64,000 bases of DNA, from positions 70,356 to 134,355 of the forward strand of contig CAJJDP010000076.1 of the NCBI GenBank assembly GCA_905182995.1, read 5' to 3'. A program made the position numbers and the translations under genes. Shown piece after piece: positions 35,598-47,368 of this stretch. The DNA comes from Paramecium octaurelia. Its lineage: Eukaryota; Ciliophora; Oligohymenophorea; Peniculida; Parameciidae. Position 1 is the stretch's first letter. Every line of letters starts with the position of its first letter. The notes under the pieces are model-generated. The model was not told the DNA's origin, did not search any database, and was given only the letters and a program-made list of their open reading frames with translations.

Positions 35598-38338
35598 TCA
35601 TTAATGTATAATATTAAGATGGTAAATTCCAATTAATTAATCGTATTGCTTACCATAACTTCTTTATTGTTAAGTTTATTTCCATTAAATATAAGAAATC
35701 TTTTTCTATAATTTTCCCATAATAATACTCTATTATTTTTTCATTCTCCAATTTTAGGAGAGTTTCATTTCCTAATCGGTTTTTTCAATATTCAGCGCTT
35801 TATGGACAGTTTCTTTCACTTCCTCTATAGTAATTTTCAGGTGTTGGGAGATCAAGTCTTACATTTTAGAATAAGCCTCTTAATATTCTTTGAAATATAT
35901 TAGTTATATTAATGAAGGGATAATAATAACTAATATTAAGATCTTTAACTCATTCTTCAAGTTCTCCAATCAGTTTAAGTAACATTTGAAATTGTTCCTT
36001 TATGCATTAATTAAAGAAACAGTATGATTGGTTGTGTTCATTAACTCTGTTTTGATATTATCGTCTTAAATTTATTGTGTTAAACCCAACAATTAGTTGT
36101 ATTTGATGAGTATCTTGAATTTCATCTTCTTAGATCTTTATTAAGACAAAGTAAAATTGTAATTTCAATGGTAATTAAAGACAATAAAATGGGCTTGTTG
36201 TATTTCATTTTAAATTAAAATTTCTACTTTATTATTGAAGCCAATATCAAATTCCTTTTGATTTCCTGTATAATCAATAAATTATTTTTTTCAAAACACC
36301 AAATGGGCTTGGGAATTAATGATATAAAAAATAAATCAGTAGTTGATGAAGGGTATTTATAATTTACTACTGTTATAAAGGATTTGATATTAATTAGGAG
36401 TAATTTTAGGATAATTGTTAAGATTAAAATATATTCAAACTCAGTTTAAAAATAAAACCATATGCTTGAAAACTTCTTGCAATTTTGAATTGGCCTTTAA
36501 TGAAAAAAATCAAACCTAAAGTTTAATTAACAGTTTTCATCTGCTTTAACCTGAAAGAAAGGGATACAATTTTTGAAAAAAAAAACGAACTAGAGGGATT
36601 AATTTGCATTAGTTTCAACCTTTTTCTAGAAATTGCTTAAAATGGAAAATTATTTTATCAAATTATTGAATTTGTATATTCAAGCATTTCTCTATATAAT
36701 TTCTAATAATTTAATTTGAACTGCCTGATTGTCAATTTAGGCTACTTAATAGATTGAACATTCAGTATTAGATGTATTGATTATCCATTCTTATTCTGAC
36801 ACTTGAAATCTGGCAGTATAAACTATAGTATTGATAGTCGGATAACAATAATGGAAAAATTCTTACTCGTTTTAAGACTAGCATTGGAGGCACTTTATCA
36901 AATAACTTTACATTTTTATATTTGTAAAGCATTTCGCATAGACTTGGATAGTCAGTATTTATAAACTATTATTAATTGAATACGTGAATGTTCCTTAGGT
37001 CGCTATTTTTTAGTTAACTTCTAATAGATTAATCTCCATAGGAATCCTTTCATCTGACTTTGGATCTTATATTTGATTAATTAAAATTTTTGATAAAAGA
37101 AAAAAAGGGGCTTATAATAAGATTTATGAATACAATTAGTGCATAAACTTTTGTAAAGGACTAATCCACCAGAACAAACAGTGCAATCTGTTCTATAAGG
37201 GCCAACGCACAAGTTGCAACTATTATAACATTTTGAAAGATATATATTAAGTGCCCTTATTCCCCAATATGAATTAGTAGTTCCCGAAACTTTAGAGGTT
37301 GTCATAGTTAATTGAAATTTTGATGACGAATGGGATAAAGTAACTCCAATATTATAAATTTATTCTAATCCATTGGATCCACAAATAGAATAAGCACCTC
37401 CAGATCCTAAAACAGCTTAAGCTACAACTGAATTATCTACAAATAAATAAAAGTTTTCATTAATCCATGAATCAATTTTCCAAAGTTATAAATTTACTTA
37501 AATTTTATAGTGAGGACTTAGATTTTCTATATTTTTTTTCACATAATCACCTGGAGCTAAATTAAGTTACCCTCCAACAAGATCAAAACTCTCACATCTA
37601 TAGGTTGCAGGTTAAATGATATCATTTTTCATCCATCCATCAAGTAATATTGATTCATGCCATAATGATAAAACACCAACCCAATAATTACAAGTAGATT
37701 AATCGCTATCTGAACAATATAAACAACCCTAAGGACATCTTACAATTGATAATTAAAAATCTCTGAATCCAAAACTTTCCTTTAATATTAATTATATTTT
37801 ACACCATCAGCATATTCGTCAAGATTTGTAGTCATTATGAAAATTAATGATTCTGAAGTATGATTCATTGTAATCGTAATAGGTTCTTTTACCTCATACC
37901 ATGAAGCAATCGTCCTTTAATCTCCACATAATTAGATCCCCTCATTCCAGTAATAATGTTTTTTCCATAATGCATCATCTACAAAAATATAGACAAATTC
38001 ATTATCCCAACTATCAATTCTACACTTTATATGAGATATACTTCCAAAATTCAAAAGTAATTTTGAGTTAATAATGAGTAGGTAAGGAAAAGTGCTTAGA
38101 TACTATTGTAGTGTTTCCAAATAAGTTAAATCCTCCAAACAAACTAAAACCATTGCAAATTGAAGTTAGATTTCCATTTTAATTATTACTTACAATCCAC
38201 CCTAAATAATTTAATATGAAAATAACCTTATGAATCCATTGAGTTAATGTCTTGAAAGCTTTGGTAAATAGTTTCCCACTGTACTTATGTCTTACCTAAA
38301 CATAATAAAATGAAAATAAAAATATTAAGTTTCGTCAT
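35598..38338 (-). CDS. Secreted/surface protein with repeated Cys-rich modules (3' half unresolved)
   Basis: The start MTKLNIFIFILLCLGKTQVQ is a signal peptide. Two similar modules follow. Each has a beta-sandwich-like block (FEFWKIDSWDNEFVYIFVDD; LWKIDSWINENFYLFVDN), then FGFRDFQL or WGIRALNIYL, then a furin/EGF-like Cys-rich knot (CPQGCLYCSDSDQSTC; CYNSCNLCVGPYRTDCTVC). Such tandem modules are typical of large ciliate surface proteins. Introns were placed in the first part (a 25-nt intron after NSMDSQG, 22 nt after FEFWK, 23 nt after EYADG). From about 37080 downward, coding continues in changing frames (PMEINLLEVNQKIATQ; ARFQVSEQEWIINTSN). A membrane-like segment (LKILILVIIIPSLIQLIYF) lies near 35930 and a charged tail ends at TGA 35598. 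Whether this is one gene or two is not settled. Confidence 0.5.
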
Positions 38339-39060
38339 ATTTAATATATTAATATTAAATTGTTAAGTCCCTTATTTTTATTAGTTTAATCAATTATACC
38401 CCTTGTATTCATAATTTTAATGGTATGAAAAATAATATCATAAGATATTTTATCTTTTAATTTGATTAATAAGTAGATCGTTAGATATTCAATGGTTATT
38501 CTCAATTAAAATTTCAAAAATTAATTTCTATTAAATCAACGAATTGAGAAAATTATATTTTTATAATATTCATCATGCTGCATTGATAGATCAGAATTAA
38601 AAAATGGATGAATTAATGGAATATAACCTAGTTTTAAGATCATTTCAAATCTTATTATTGATTAAACTTAATGAGAAGAAATGATTCTGGTGATATTTTA
38701 AGTAAGTGTAAATGTAATTGTAAAAAGAATTTAACTATTATCAATCAGTAATTTTCAGATTAATTCTCCTATAATCTAAAGGACTCACAATGAAGATTCT
38801 TATAATTTATTGAATTAAGTCTAGTTCTTTTCTTATTTTGATCTGGAGAGAAGCATTTTTCTTCAGCAAATGATTGTGCTCGTATTCTTTTATTAGTTAT
38901 AATATTAAAACACTACTAATTTAGAGTTACTTATTATTTATTCTAACAATTTTTATCCACTTAACATCTTCTTATTTTTATTAAGGGTTATAAATCATGA
39001 GCTAAAAAGTGTTGATTGTAGCAAAACTTTAAAGTTTCAGGTTAAAAAGCTGTATTTTCT
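38339..39060. other. AT-rich intergenic region, no gene seen
   Basis: About 720 bp between a minus-strand start and the next plus-strand frames. Short frames only. It probably holds two promoters. Confidence 0.4.
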
Positions 39061-39297
39061 ATGTTCTATTTGGAATTGTTGGATTCTTTAATTTATTTTG
39101 AGGGTGATTTGGTTTCCAATCTTGTACCGTATACTCCTTATTCTAATGAGAAACAATATTGCTAAGTAAGTTATTTTGGTAATTAGATTTTTCTAAGATT
39201 CTCATTTGCAAATAACTTATTATTAAAACACTCTTCCCCTCTTTTTGAATTCGTCTGTTTAGAATTTCGTTTGATTGCAGTTCCAAAGAAGCCTTGA
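39061..39297 (+). CDS. Short hypothetical frame, possible 3' part of a gene
   Basis: A 79-codon plus-strand frame reads MFYLELLDSLIYFEGDLVSN and ends LEFRLIAVPKKP at TGA 39295-39297. Its composition is more protein-like than chance frames here (few TAA codons, mixed hydrophobic and acidic residues). A 21-nt GT...AG stretch after QYC may be an intron and keeps the frame. The frame also stays open upstream of the ATG, so this may be the last exon of a gene whose start lies between 38990 and 39060. No family was recognised. Confidence 0.4.
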
Positions 39298-39379
39298 TGA
39301 TTCATATGCTTTTTTGGATATTTATTTATTAATAAATAATTGAATTGATAATTTTTGTAATAACATTAATTTATTATCG

Positions 39380-40813
39380 ATGGATTAATAATTAAAAAAA
39401 AAGTTAAAGAAGCAATAGGTCCAGAAGATTTAATTTCATTAATTACACGAATTCGCTGGGTTTTAGGTTGCAAAGGATATCACTGAAATAGAGCCAGAAC
39501 CTCAAAGAAGAAAACCTTAGTAATTGACATCATAGCAAGTACAACATCGACAACAATTATACATGAAATCCAAATTTTAATTCGTCTTACTATCACAACC
39601 TATCAGTAAAAAGAGACATTCTATATTATCAAAGAAGAAGTTAGGTGGGATGAAGTGTATTAAGTAATTTACACGACAACTCAAGATATCACATGTCCTA
39701 TTTGCATAAGCGATCATGACATCATAATCCCTTACATTACACCATGTGGCCATATTTATTGTCTTCCCTGTTACCAAAGACACAAGCTTCAATGTAAAAT
39801 CATAATTCTTTAATAAATTAGCAAAATTTAATTAAAAGTGCCCTCTTTGTGGAGAATTGGCAGTTATGAGTGAATTGAAATCAGTTAAAATCATCAAACA
39901 CAAAATCAAGAGCTCTGGAGACACTGTACTTTTAAATCAAATTTAAAGATATAAAAATGAAACAGAATTATATGTTAATGGAAAGGAATCAGTTGTCTAT
40001 GCAAGAACTTTAATTGCAAATGAATCTTATGTTCTGAAGATCTTTGAGGAGGAGATTATATAGCTATAGAAGTAAATCATAATATCTATTTCAGTTATTT
40101 AGAGATTTGTGAAACTGAAATTTAAGAACCAGTTCAACAATCTATATAATTTCTCTTAGAAAGACAAGATAAATTGCCAAAAAGCAACCTTAACCTTAAA
40201 CCTGATATTGCCCTCAAACCATTTGTTCCAAAACAAAATCAAATAGCATATAAGTTTTTCTAAGACTCAAATGGACTTCTAGGTTTTCTTCATCCATTAT
40301 GTCATAAGTATCTCAATCTGTAATATGGTAATGATCAACTTCCATAGTAAATTGAATCCTTTTTAATATAAAAAGATTAATTTACATAGAATAACCACAC
40401 ACTGGCTAGATACAAGTATGAGTATAATTATATCATCAGGTTTCTTTCTCATATTCCATTACATACTGAAATATATTTCTACGAGATCGATTTAAAAAAT
40501 ATTTTAAATCAGGACCATTTAAAGGATTATTTACTTGAAGTAGAAAATTGTTTAATATTTAGATTTAAGATTATAGAGAAAGATAAAGGAAAGAAAGACA
40601 AAAATAAGAGGAAAAATATAATTAATTATAGGCTTAGTAAATTTAAAAATAATAATATCCAATTGAAAATGGAATTGATTACTATTATTCAAATTCATAA
40701 ATAGATGAATTTTAATTTGATGAACAAGACTTCCCAGAGTTACCAGGTGTTAGAAATATAAGCTAATAATAAGATGAGTTAGAAGATAAAAGGGAAATAG
40801 ATTAAAACTAACC

Positions 40814-40859
<46 letters not shown>

Positions 40860-41150
40860 TAACAATAATAATAATAGTAATAATAACAACAATAAAATCT
40901 ACAAGATGAGATTAATTTTGATTTAGAATCTTAATTTCCTAGTATAAATTAAGAATGCTCTGTAATTAAAGTGAATCCATTTTAAAAAACATGGGGTTAG
41001 TAATAACCAAAAGTAGAATAAAAGGTTGAAGATGAGCAGTTGATTAAGAAAGAAACTAACAATCAAGAAACAGTAAAATTAAGCGATTTAGACTTTCCGG
41101 TTATTGTGAAATAAAAAAATAAAAAAAAGAAACAAAATTAGAGAGAGTGA
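39380..41150 (+). CDS. RNF10: RNF10-like RING finger E3 ubiquitin ligase
   Basis: A 555-residue protein co-linear with RNF10. SKFQFVLLSQP and VRWDEVYQV lie before the RING. The RING itself is CPIC...CGHIYCLPCY...CPLC, followed by ELKSVKI. A middle domain has AYKFFQDSNGLLGFLHPLCH and HIPLHTEIYFYEID, and a C-terminal DFPELPG motif sits near acidic/Gln-rich stretches. RNF10 family ligases ubiquitinate 40S ribosomal proteins during ribosome quality control. A poly-Gln tract of about 20 residues near 40813-40875 is written almost wholly in TAA codons. Introns at 39606-39634, 39794-39821, 40072-40094 and 40540-40562 give exactly 556 codons with the stop. The RING ligands look complete. Confidence 0.88.
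40813..40875 (+). repeat. (AAT)n microsatellite coding poly-Gln
   Basis: A run of AAT/TAA trinucleotides with a few CAA and TAG interruptions inside the RNF10-like gene. In the gene's frame it reads TAA, so it adds a Gln tract only because TAA is a sense codon here. Confidence 0.85.
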
Positions 41151-41181
41151 AATATATACATATATATTTAATTAAAAAATA

Positions 41182-41705
41182 ATGTAATAAGGACTTGCTT
41201 AAAAGAGATTATTGATGGATTTTAAGAAAATTTAACAAGAAAATTAGGAAGACTTTATGGCCTCTCCATAAGAAAATGATATTTTCCATTGGGAAGCAGT
41301 GATTTTTGGGTACTAGAATGAAAATAATTATTTAAGACCAGAATAAACTCCATGGGAAGGAGGATGTTTTGAATTAAAATTGGCTTTCTCGAATGATTAT
41401 CCAACTAAGCCACCTGAGGTTCGATTTGCCCCACCAATTTATCATCCAAATGTTTATCCAGATGGAAGAATATGCTTAGATATTTTAAAGGAACAATGGA
41501 CCCCAATTTTAGATGTTTGGGCTATTTTAACTTCTATCAGATCGCTATTGTGTGATCCAAACCCAAACTCACCTGCAAATCCAGAAGCTGCAAAAGTAAA
41601 ACAAATTCTGTAAAATAGTTATACATGTCTGACAGAGCGGAATATTATAGAAGAGTAAAAGAATAGGTTGAGAAAACACTAAATGGAATTGAGGAAGAAA
41701 AATGA
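41182..41705 (+). CDS. Ubiquitin-conjugating enzyme E2, Rad6/UBE2A-like
   Basis: A 157-residue class I E2. It has [12 protein letters not shown] (helix 1), [20 protein letters not shown], the HPN motif in YHPNVYPDG, the catalytic Cys in [28 protein letters not shown], and an end [20 protein letters not shown]. The closest family pattern is Rad6/UBE2A-B, which acts with RING ligases in DNA-damage tolerance, histone H2B ubiquitination and N-end-rule decay. Introns at 41310-41336 (27 nt) and 41596-41618 give exactly 158 codons. The 27-nt intron is a multiple of three without an in-frame TGA, so its retention would simply insert nine residues. It follows the RNF10-like RING gene on the same strand by 31 bp. 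Confidence 0.93.
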
Positions 41706-42786
41706 TTAAATAATTTTATTATCACCTAAATCAGATTGTAAACCAACAATTTCCCAGGAGCTATTATAAAGATCAGAGATTCCTTTGATTAATGTCTTAT
41801 CATTAATTTCCTTTATGTCCAATAGTTCAACCTCCCTTTTCAGATTTAATGGTGTCCTTGTCTTCGTTTCCAAATGATCTAAAGCTTTCTTCACTAACAA
41901 AGAGGATCATCAGTAGTTACCAAACTCCATTTTCCATTAAATATTGGATTTCAGTTTCAGATTAAAATTTAGTTGGATGCCAATTTTGAAATTTTTATCT
42001 TCATATCCATTAAACCCAAAATCATATTCTTATGCGTGAGTTTTCATAGCAAAATCGTTGAAGTGAATTCTCCTTGTACATTAATGGAGAAACTGTGAGA
42101 ATACATTTATAACATTTTGCTCTTATTTTTGAAGGGCAGCAATATTATACTATTTAAGAGTTGAGTTATCTAAAGTTTCTGATGTTTCTTTAAGTAATCC
42201 AACACCTAAATACCTCAATATGCAATTTCTTATTTATATCTTTCAGCCAGAAAGACTGATCAACAATATGCCTGAAATCTTCAGGTGACACAGTCCTCTA
42301 CGTTTATCCAATAGCAGGGGAGCACGATAATTTAAACCATTTTATTATCTTTCGCAACTTGTATCAGATTTAGGGCGGAAATATTATAAGTCCCAGCCCA
42401 AGCCATAAGTAATTAATCTAAATTTTTGAGACCAGTGGGTGCTAATACTTTCAATCAGATTTGGCTATTTTAATAAATCCAGCTATCTAAAATCTTACCT
42501 ATACTTTTGACAGTATTAATTCTAGGAAATGCCAACTCTATAATATTAATTCTGTGATTCATTCGAATCTATTCTTTTAAAAATCTAGTATCTTCAACAT
42601 ATTATGCAAGACTAACATCAATCTATATTCATCATATCAATTATAATAATCTTGGTCTACACTTCAAATTAGAGAACTTTAGGAAGTCAAAAGTTCTACT
42701 ACAAGTCATCCACCTAAATTGAACTAATTGCTCTTCACTTCTCCTGATCAGATATCTGTTTATATATTAGACGAGACAAATGCCAT
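41706..42786 (-). CDS. Hypothetical protein, incomplete gene model
   Basis: Minus-strand exons are clear from composition. One stretch includes RINTVKSIGKILDSWIYQ and LKVLAPTGLKNLDQLLMAWAG. Another reads CTRRIHFNDFAMKTHAQEY then, after a 27-nt intron near 41910-41936, VKKALDHLETKTRTPLNLKR. The last exon ends NSSWEIVGLQSDLGDNKII. No family was recognised. The likely start is the ATG at 42786, divergent to the cyclase (57 bp between starts), but the first introns could not be fixed. Oddly, the last exon meets no TGA before entering the antisense of the E2 gene. The 5' half lies in the duplicated block 42362-45034. Confidence 0.4.
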
Positions 42787-45034
42787 CTTCAAATATAGTA
42801 AAATGATTCTTGTAAATTTATATATTTATATTTATACATAGTATGGCATAATTGGATGAAAATTATAATCCTTGGGATTTGGAAAGTGATGACTATCGTA
42901 TGCCAGGCTAGGTTATCAGAAATTACAATTCTCTTCACAATGAGCCATAACCAGTATTATTATATTTTTATCCTATGCTAAAAAACCAGATTGTTCAGTT
43001 GAGAATTAGAGTAGATCCTCTGACACTGGCAATTATTACAGTCATGCACCACTTGTAACAAATAACCTTAAAATATATTATTCAGTTTACTGAAAAACCC
43101 AAGTGCACACCCCTTGTTAAGAAAGAAATAATTGAATTAGAGGATGAAGAAGCCAGAAAAATGAGAAGTCCTTCAAGTCATGAAGCCATCTCTTTGCAAA
43201 CACCTAAAAGCGTGCGAAGTCAATAACCACATAAAACTAAGGCAGTTGAAAAAATTAGAGCACGTCTATCCAAACCCTAAATTTTTACAAAAAACCAATT
43301 AAGATAAAGATAATTGTAACAATTTATCGATGGATGGGGTTTTTCTCTATTGATGGGATTTGTGACACTCTATGCATTATTTGGAGATGATATTAGAATA
43401 TTGTCTGTCAATAAAGATGGTGATGACATCTTCTTTATTTTAACTACAATTTGCATAGTATGTTTTGCAGTCGAGATTGTATTAACTTGCATTGCCAATC
43501 CAAATTATCTTTTTAATGTATTCAGCTTTGATAACCATAGTTTTATTTTTGGCTTGATTTAATTTCTACTGCAACAATGATTCTAGACATAGGTTGGATT
43601 ACAGATCATTGGTATGGAGATGAGGGAGATGTTTAAAATGCTGCTACTCTCAAAGCTTTGGGCAAAGCATCAAGAACAGCAAGAAAAGCAGCAAGGGNTA
43701 TCAGATTTAGGGCGGAAATATTATAAGTCCCAGCCCAAGCCATAAGTAATTAATCTAAATTTTTGAGACCAGTGGGTGCTAATACTTTCAATCAGATTTG
43801 GCTATTTTAATAAATCCAGCTATCTAAAATCTTACCTATACTTTTGACAGTATTAATTCTAGGAAATGCCAACTCTATAATATTAATTCTGTGATTCATT
43901 CGAATCTATTCTTTTAAAAATCTAGTATCTTCAACATATTATGCAAGACTAACATCAATCTATATTCATCATATCAATTATAATAATCTTGGTCTACACT
44001 TCAAATTAGAGAACTTTAGGAAGTCAAAAGTTCTACTACAAGTCATCCACCTAAATTGAACTAATTGCTCTTCACTTCTCCTGATCAGATATCTGTTTAT
44101 ATATTAGACGAGACAAATGCCATCTTCAAATATAGTAAAATGATTCTTGTAAATTTATATATTTATATTTATACATAGTATGGCATAATTGGATGAAAAT
44201 TATAATCCTTGGGATTTGGAAAGTGATGACTATCGTATGCCAGGCTAGGTTATCAGAAATTACAATTCTCTTCACAATGAGCCATAACCAGTATTATTAT
44301 ATTTTTATCCTATGCTAAAAAACCAGATTGTTCAGTTGAGAATTAGAGTAGATCCTCTGACACTGGCAATTATTACAGTCATGCACCACTTGTAACAAAT
44401 AACCTTAAAATATATTATTCAGTTTACTGAAAAACCCAAGTGCACACCCCTTGTTAAGAAAGAAATAATTGAATTAGAGGATGAAGAAGCCAGAAAAATG
44501 AGAAGTCCTTCAAGTCATGAAGCCATCTCTTTGCAAACACCTAAAAGCGTGCGAAGTCAATAACCACATAAAACTAAGGCAGTTGAAAAAATTAGAGCAC
44601 GTCTATCCAAACCCTAAATTTTTACAAAAAACCAATTAAGATAAAGATAATTGTAACAATTTATCGATGGATGGGGTTTTTCTCTATTGATGGGATTTGT
44701 GACACTCTATGCATTATTTGGAGATGATATTAGAATATTGTCTGTCAATAAAGATGGTGATGACATCTTCTTTATTTTAACTACAATTTGCATAGTATGT
44801 TTTGCAGTCGAGATTGTATTAACTTGCATTGCCAATCCAAATTATCTTTTTAATGTATTCAGCTTTGATAACCATAGTTTTATTTTTGGCTTGATTTAAT
44901 TTCTACTGCAACAATGATTCTAGACATAGGTTGGATTACAGATCATTGGTATGGAGATGAGGGAGATGTTTAAAATGCTGCTACTCTCAAAGCTTTGGGC
45001 AAAGCATCAAGAACAGCAAGAAAAGCAGCAAGGG
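42362..45034. repeat. Tandem 1336-bp duplication around a single N (assembly overlap)
   Basis: Bases 42362-43697 recur as 43699-45034 with one N at 43698; both copies are 1336 bp. The block carries the 5' parts of two divergent genes. The first cyclase copy breaks off at the N in the voltage-sensor helix, while the second runs on into a complete gene. An unmerged contig overlap is the likely cause. Confidence 0.93.
42843..43697 (+). CDS. 5' fragment of the adenylyl cyclase gene (duplicate copy)
   Basis: The same start, introns and voltage-sensor helices as the gene at 44180, cut at the N junction. Not an independent gene. Confidence 0.6.
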
Positions 45035-47300
45035 TCATACGAATTATAAGACTAGTTAGATTAATAAAATTGTATAAACATGCAAGATTACAATTGGAAA
45101 AAGAAAAGGAAAAAAAAATATTATAAGATTTGTTATTGAAAGATGATTAAAAACAAAATTCCTCATAATAGTAATAACTACAGAACAAATAAAAATAACA
45201 TTATTTAATTAGAATCTCTATTTTATAATAGAATCGATAAAAGAAGGTTAAATCTGAAGAATAACTACCTTATATTAATAAAAGTTAGCATTCTAGATCA
45301 CAATCACAACATGATCAAAACAGTTCTAATAATGAATAACAATAATTAAAATACTCTAATCTTTCATAAGGTGATTAAATTAAGGAATCTCATGTTGGAT
45401 CTTAATTATAAGATCTAGTGATGAGAAGAGTCATAACGATTATTATTGCTATTTTAATAAGTATACCAATTCTTACTTTGGATACTTATTCTGAAATTAT
45501 TAATAGTTATGACTCTGGAATATTTAGAATTAGTTAATTTAGAATGAATTATCCAATTACTGATATGTTAATCTAACAGTATGTCTAATTTCATAATAGT
45601 GAAATCTACCCTATCCAATCTGTCTTAGTACTCCAAGATGATTTAAATAAGAAATATACTGAATATAACTACACTACAAACCCTGATTGGTTTTAATAAA
45701 CAGAATTGCTCAAAAGCCAATATAGATTTTCAGATTAATAATACTTTGTAACTACTGATACTAATAATTAATTGATCACATATTCTGTTTCAGATTTGGT
45801 TGATTATAATAAAATTAATGCTATATTGTCAATTTTTCAAACAGTTTTTGTTTGTATAGTATTGGCATTAAGTGCTGTTTTATTTAATAAGGATGTTACA
45901 GAATTAATAATAGAGCCTATTGAAATTATGATTCAGAAGATAGAATTGATTGCCAGCAATCCACTAGAGGCTGTAAATATTGAAGAATAAGAAGATCTAA
46001 TCACTTAAGAGTTGGAAAAGAATAATGACTTTAAAAAAATCAGATAGAGATAAATTGAGTAGATGTCTGAAACATATTTTTTACAAAAGCTCATAATGAA
46101 AATAGGAGCATTATTAGCTGTTGGTTTTGGAGAAGCAGGCTCTGAAATCATAGCAGAAAATATCAAAAAGGGTGGAAGTGTAGATCCTATGGTACCTGGA
46201 AAGAAAGTGCTTGCCATTTTTGGTTTTTGTGACATTCGTAATTTCACAGATGCCACTGAAGTATTACAAGAAGATGTTATGGTTTTTGTAAATGAAATTG
46301 CAGAAATTGTTCATTTTACAGTTGATAGTTATGGTGGATCAGCAAATAAAAATATTGGGGATGCCTTTCTCTTAGTTTGGAAGTATCCCGATATGAAATT
46401 TCATGCTGATCCATAAACAAAAAAGTTAATTTTACATGATGATAATAATGTAAAACAAATAGGAGATATGGCAGTTTTATCATTCTTAAAAATCATAATT
46501 TCAGTCTCTCTATCAAAAAAATTGGAAAAATATAAGAAGCATGAAGGACTCAATGCAAGAATTAAAGATTATTCTGTTCGAATGGGATTTGGTTTACATT
46601 TGGGCTGGGGTATAGAAGGAGCAATAGGATCTTCTTTTAAAATTGATGCTTCATACTTAAGTCCAAATGTTAATATGGCTTCCAGATTAGAAGCCGCAAC
46701 TAAATAATTTGGTACGAATATCTTAATTAGTGGAATATTAAAAAGAAACTTGACATAAGCTTGTTAGAATCACATTAGATTAATTGATATTGTAACAGTT
46801 AAAGGAAGTATTGAGCCTGTAGAACTATATACTGTGGACTTATCTATCAAAAGTCTCTTAAATAAATATAAGGAACCCAGAGATATCTTTGATATTAGTA
46901 GAATGAATCCGAGGGAATAAAAGCAATTTAGAGTTATCAATCGATATAAAAGGAACCTTTTAATTAAGAGTGTGGAAGATGATAAAATACAAATTGCAGA
47001 ACTTTTTGAAAAAGATGAGGACTTGATTACTGCAAGAGAACCATATCATTAAGTATCATTATCATTTTTAATAGGAATTTTATGACACTTGGATTTCAGG
47101 GTTTAATTCTTATATCCGTGGAGAATGGGATGAAGCTCAAAAGATTTTCATGAAAACATTAGTAAAAATATAAAATAATTTAGACTATGATACCAGAACA
47201 CAAGGATGGTCCATCTAATACATTGTTAGAAGTTATACATTCATCTGGAGGCAGAGCCCCTTATGATTGGAAAGGATTTAGAGAACTTACAGAAAAATGA
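44180..47300 (+). CDS. Adenylyl cyclase with N-terminal voltage-sensor-like domain
   Basis: The N-terminus is cytosolic. S1-S4-like helices follow: FSLLMGFVTLYALFG, DIFFILTTICIVCFAVEIVL, FYFWLDLISTATMILDI, and an S4 helix with regularly spaced Arg (RTARKAARVIRIIRLVRLIK). A Gln-rich linker leads to two TMs (VITIIIAILISIPILTL; TVFVCIVLALSAVLF) around a 130-residue loop. No K+ filter (GYG) is seen. The class III cyclase domain has FGFCDIRNFTDATE (metal Asp), GGSANKNIGDAFLLVW (Lys for adenine, metal Asp) and DASYLSPNVNMASRLEAA (Asn, Arg). The end is PYDWKGFRELTEK. Paramecium, Tetrahymena and Plasmodium are known to have channel-fused adenylyl cyclases that raise cAMP. Placed introns are 44392-44422, 44855-44877 and two of 22 nt near the 3' end; one near 44310-44350 is unresolved. 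Confidence 0.85.
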
Positions 47301-47368
47301 TTTGATTTATTAATCATTACTCATATTAAGGTTATGTTTATAACAATTAATTTCAATGAATCTTAGTA

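Noticed and set aside
42362-45034. Tandem duplicated adenylyl cyclase genes
   Set aside because: The first copy stops at the N inside the S4 helix and the sequences show no differences; not a biological duplication.
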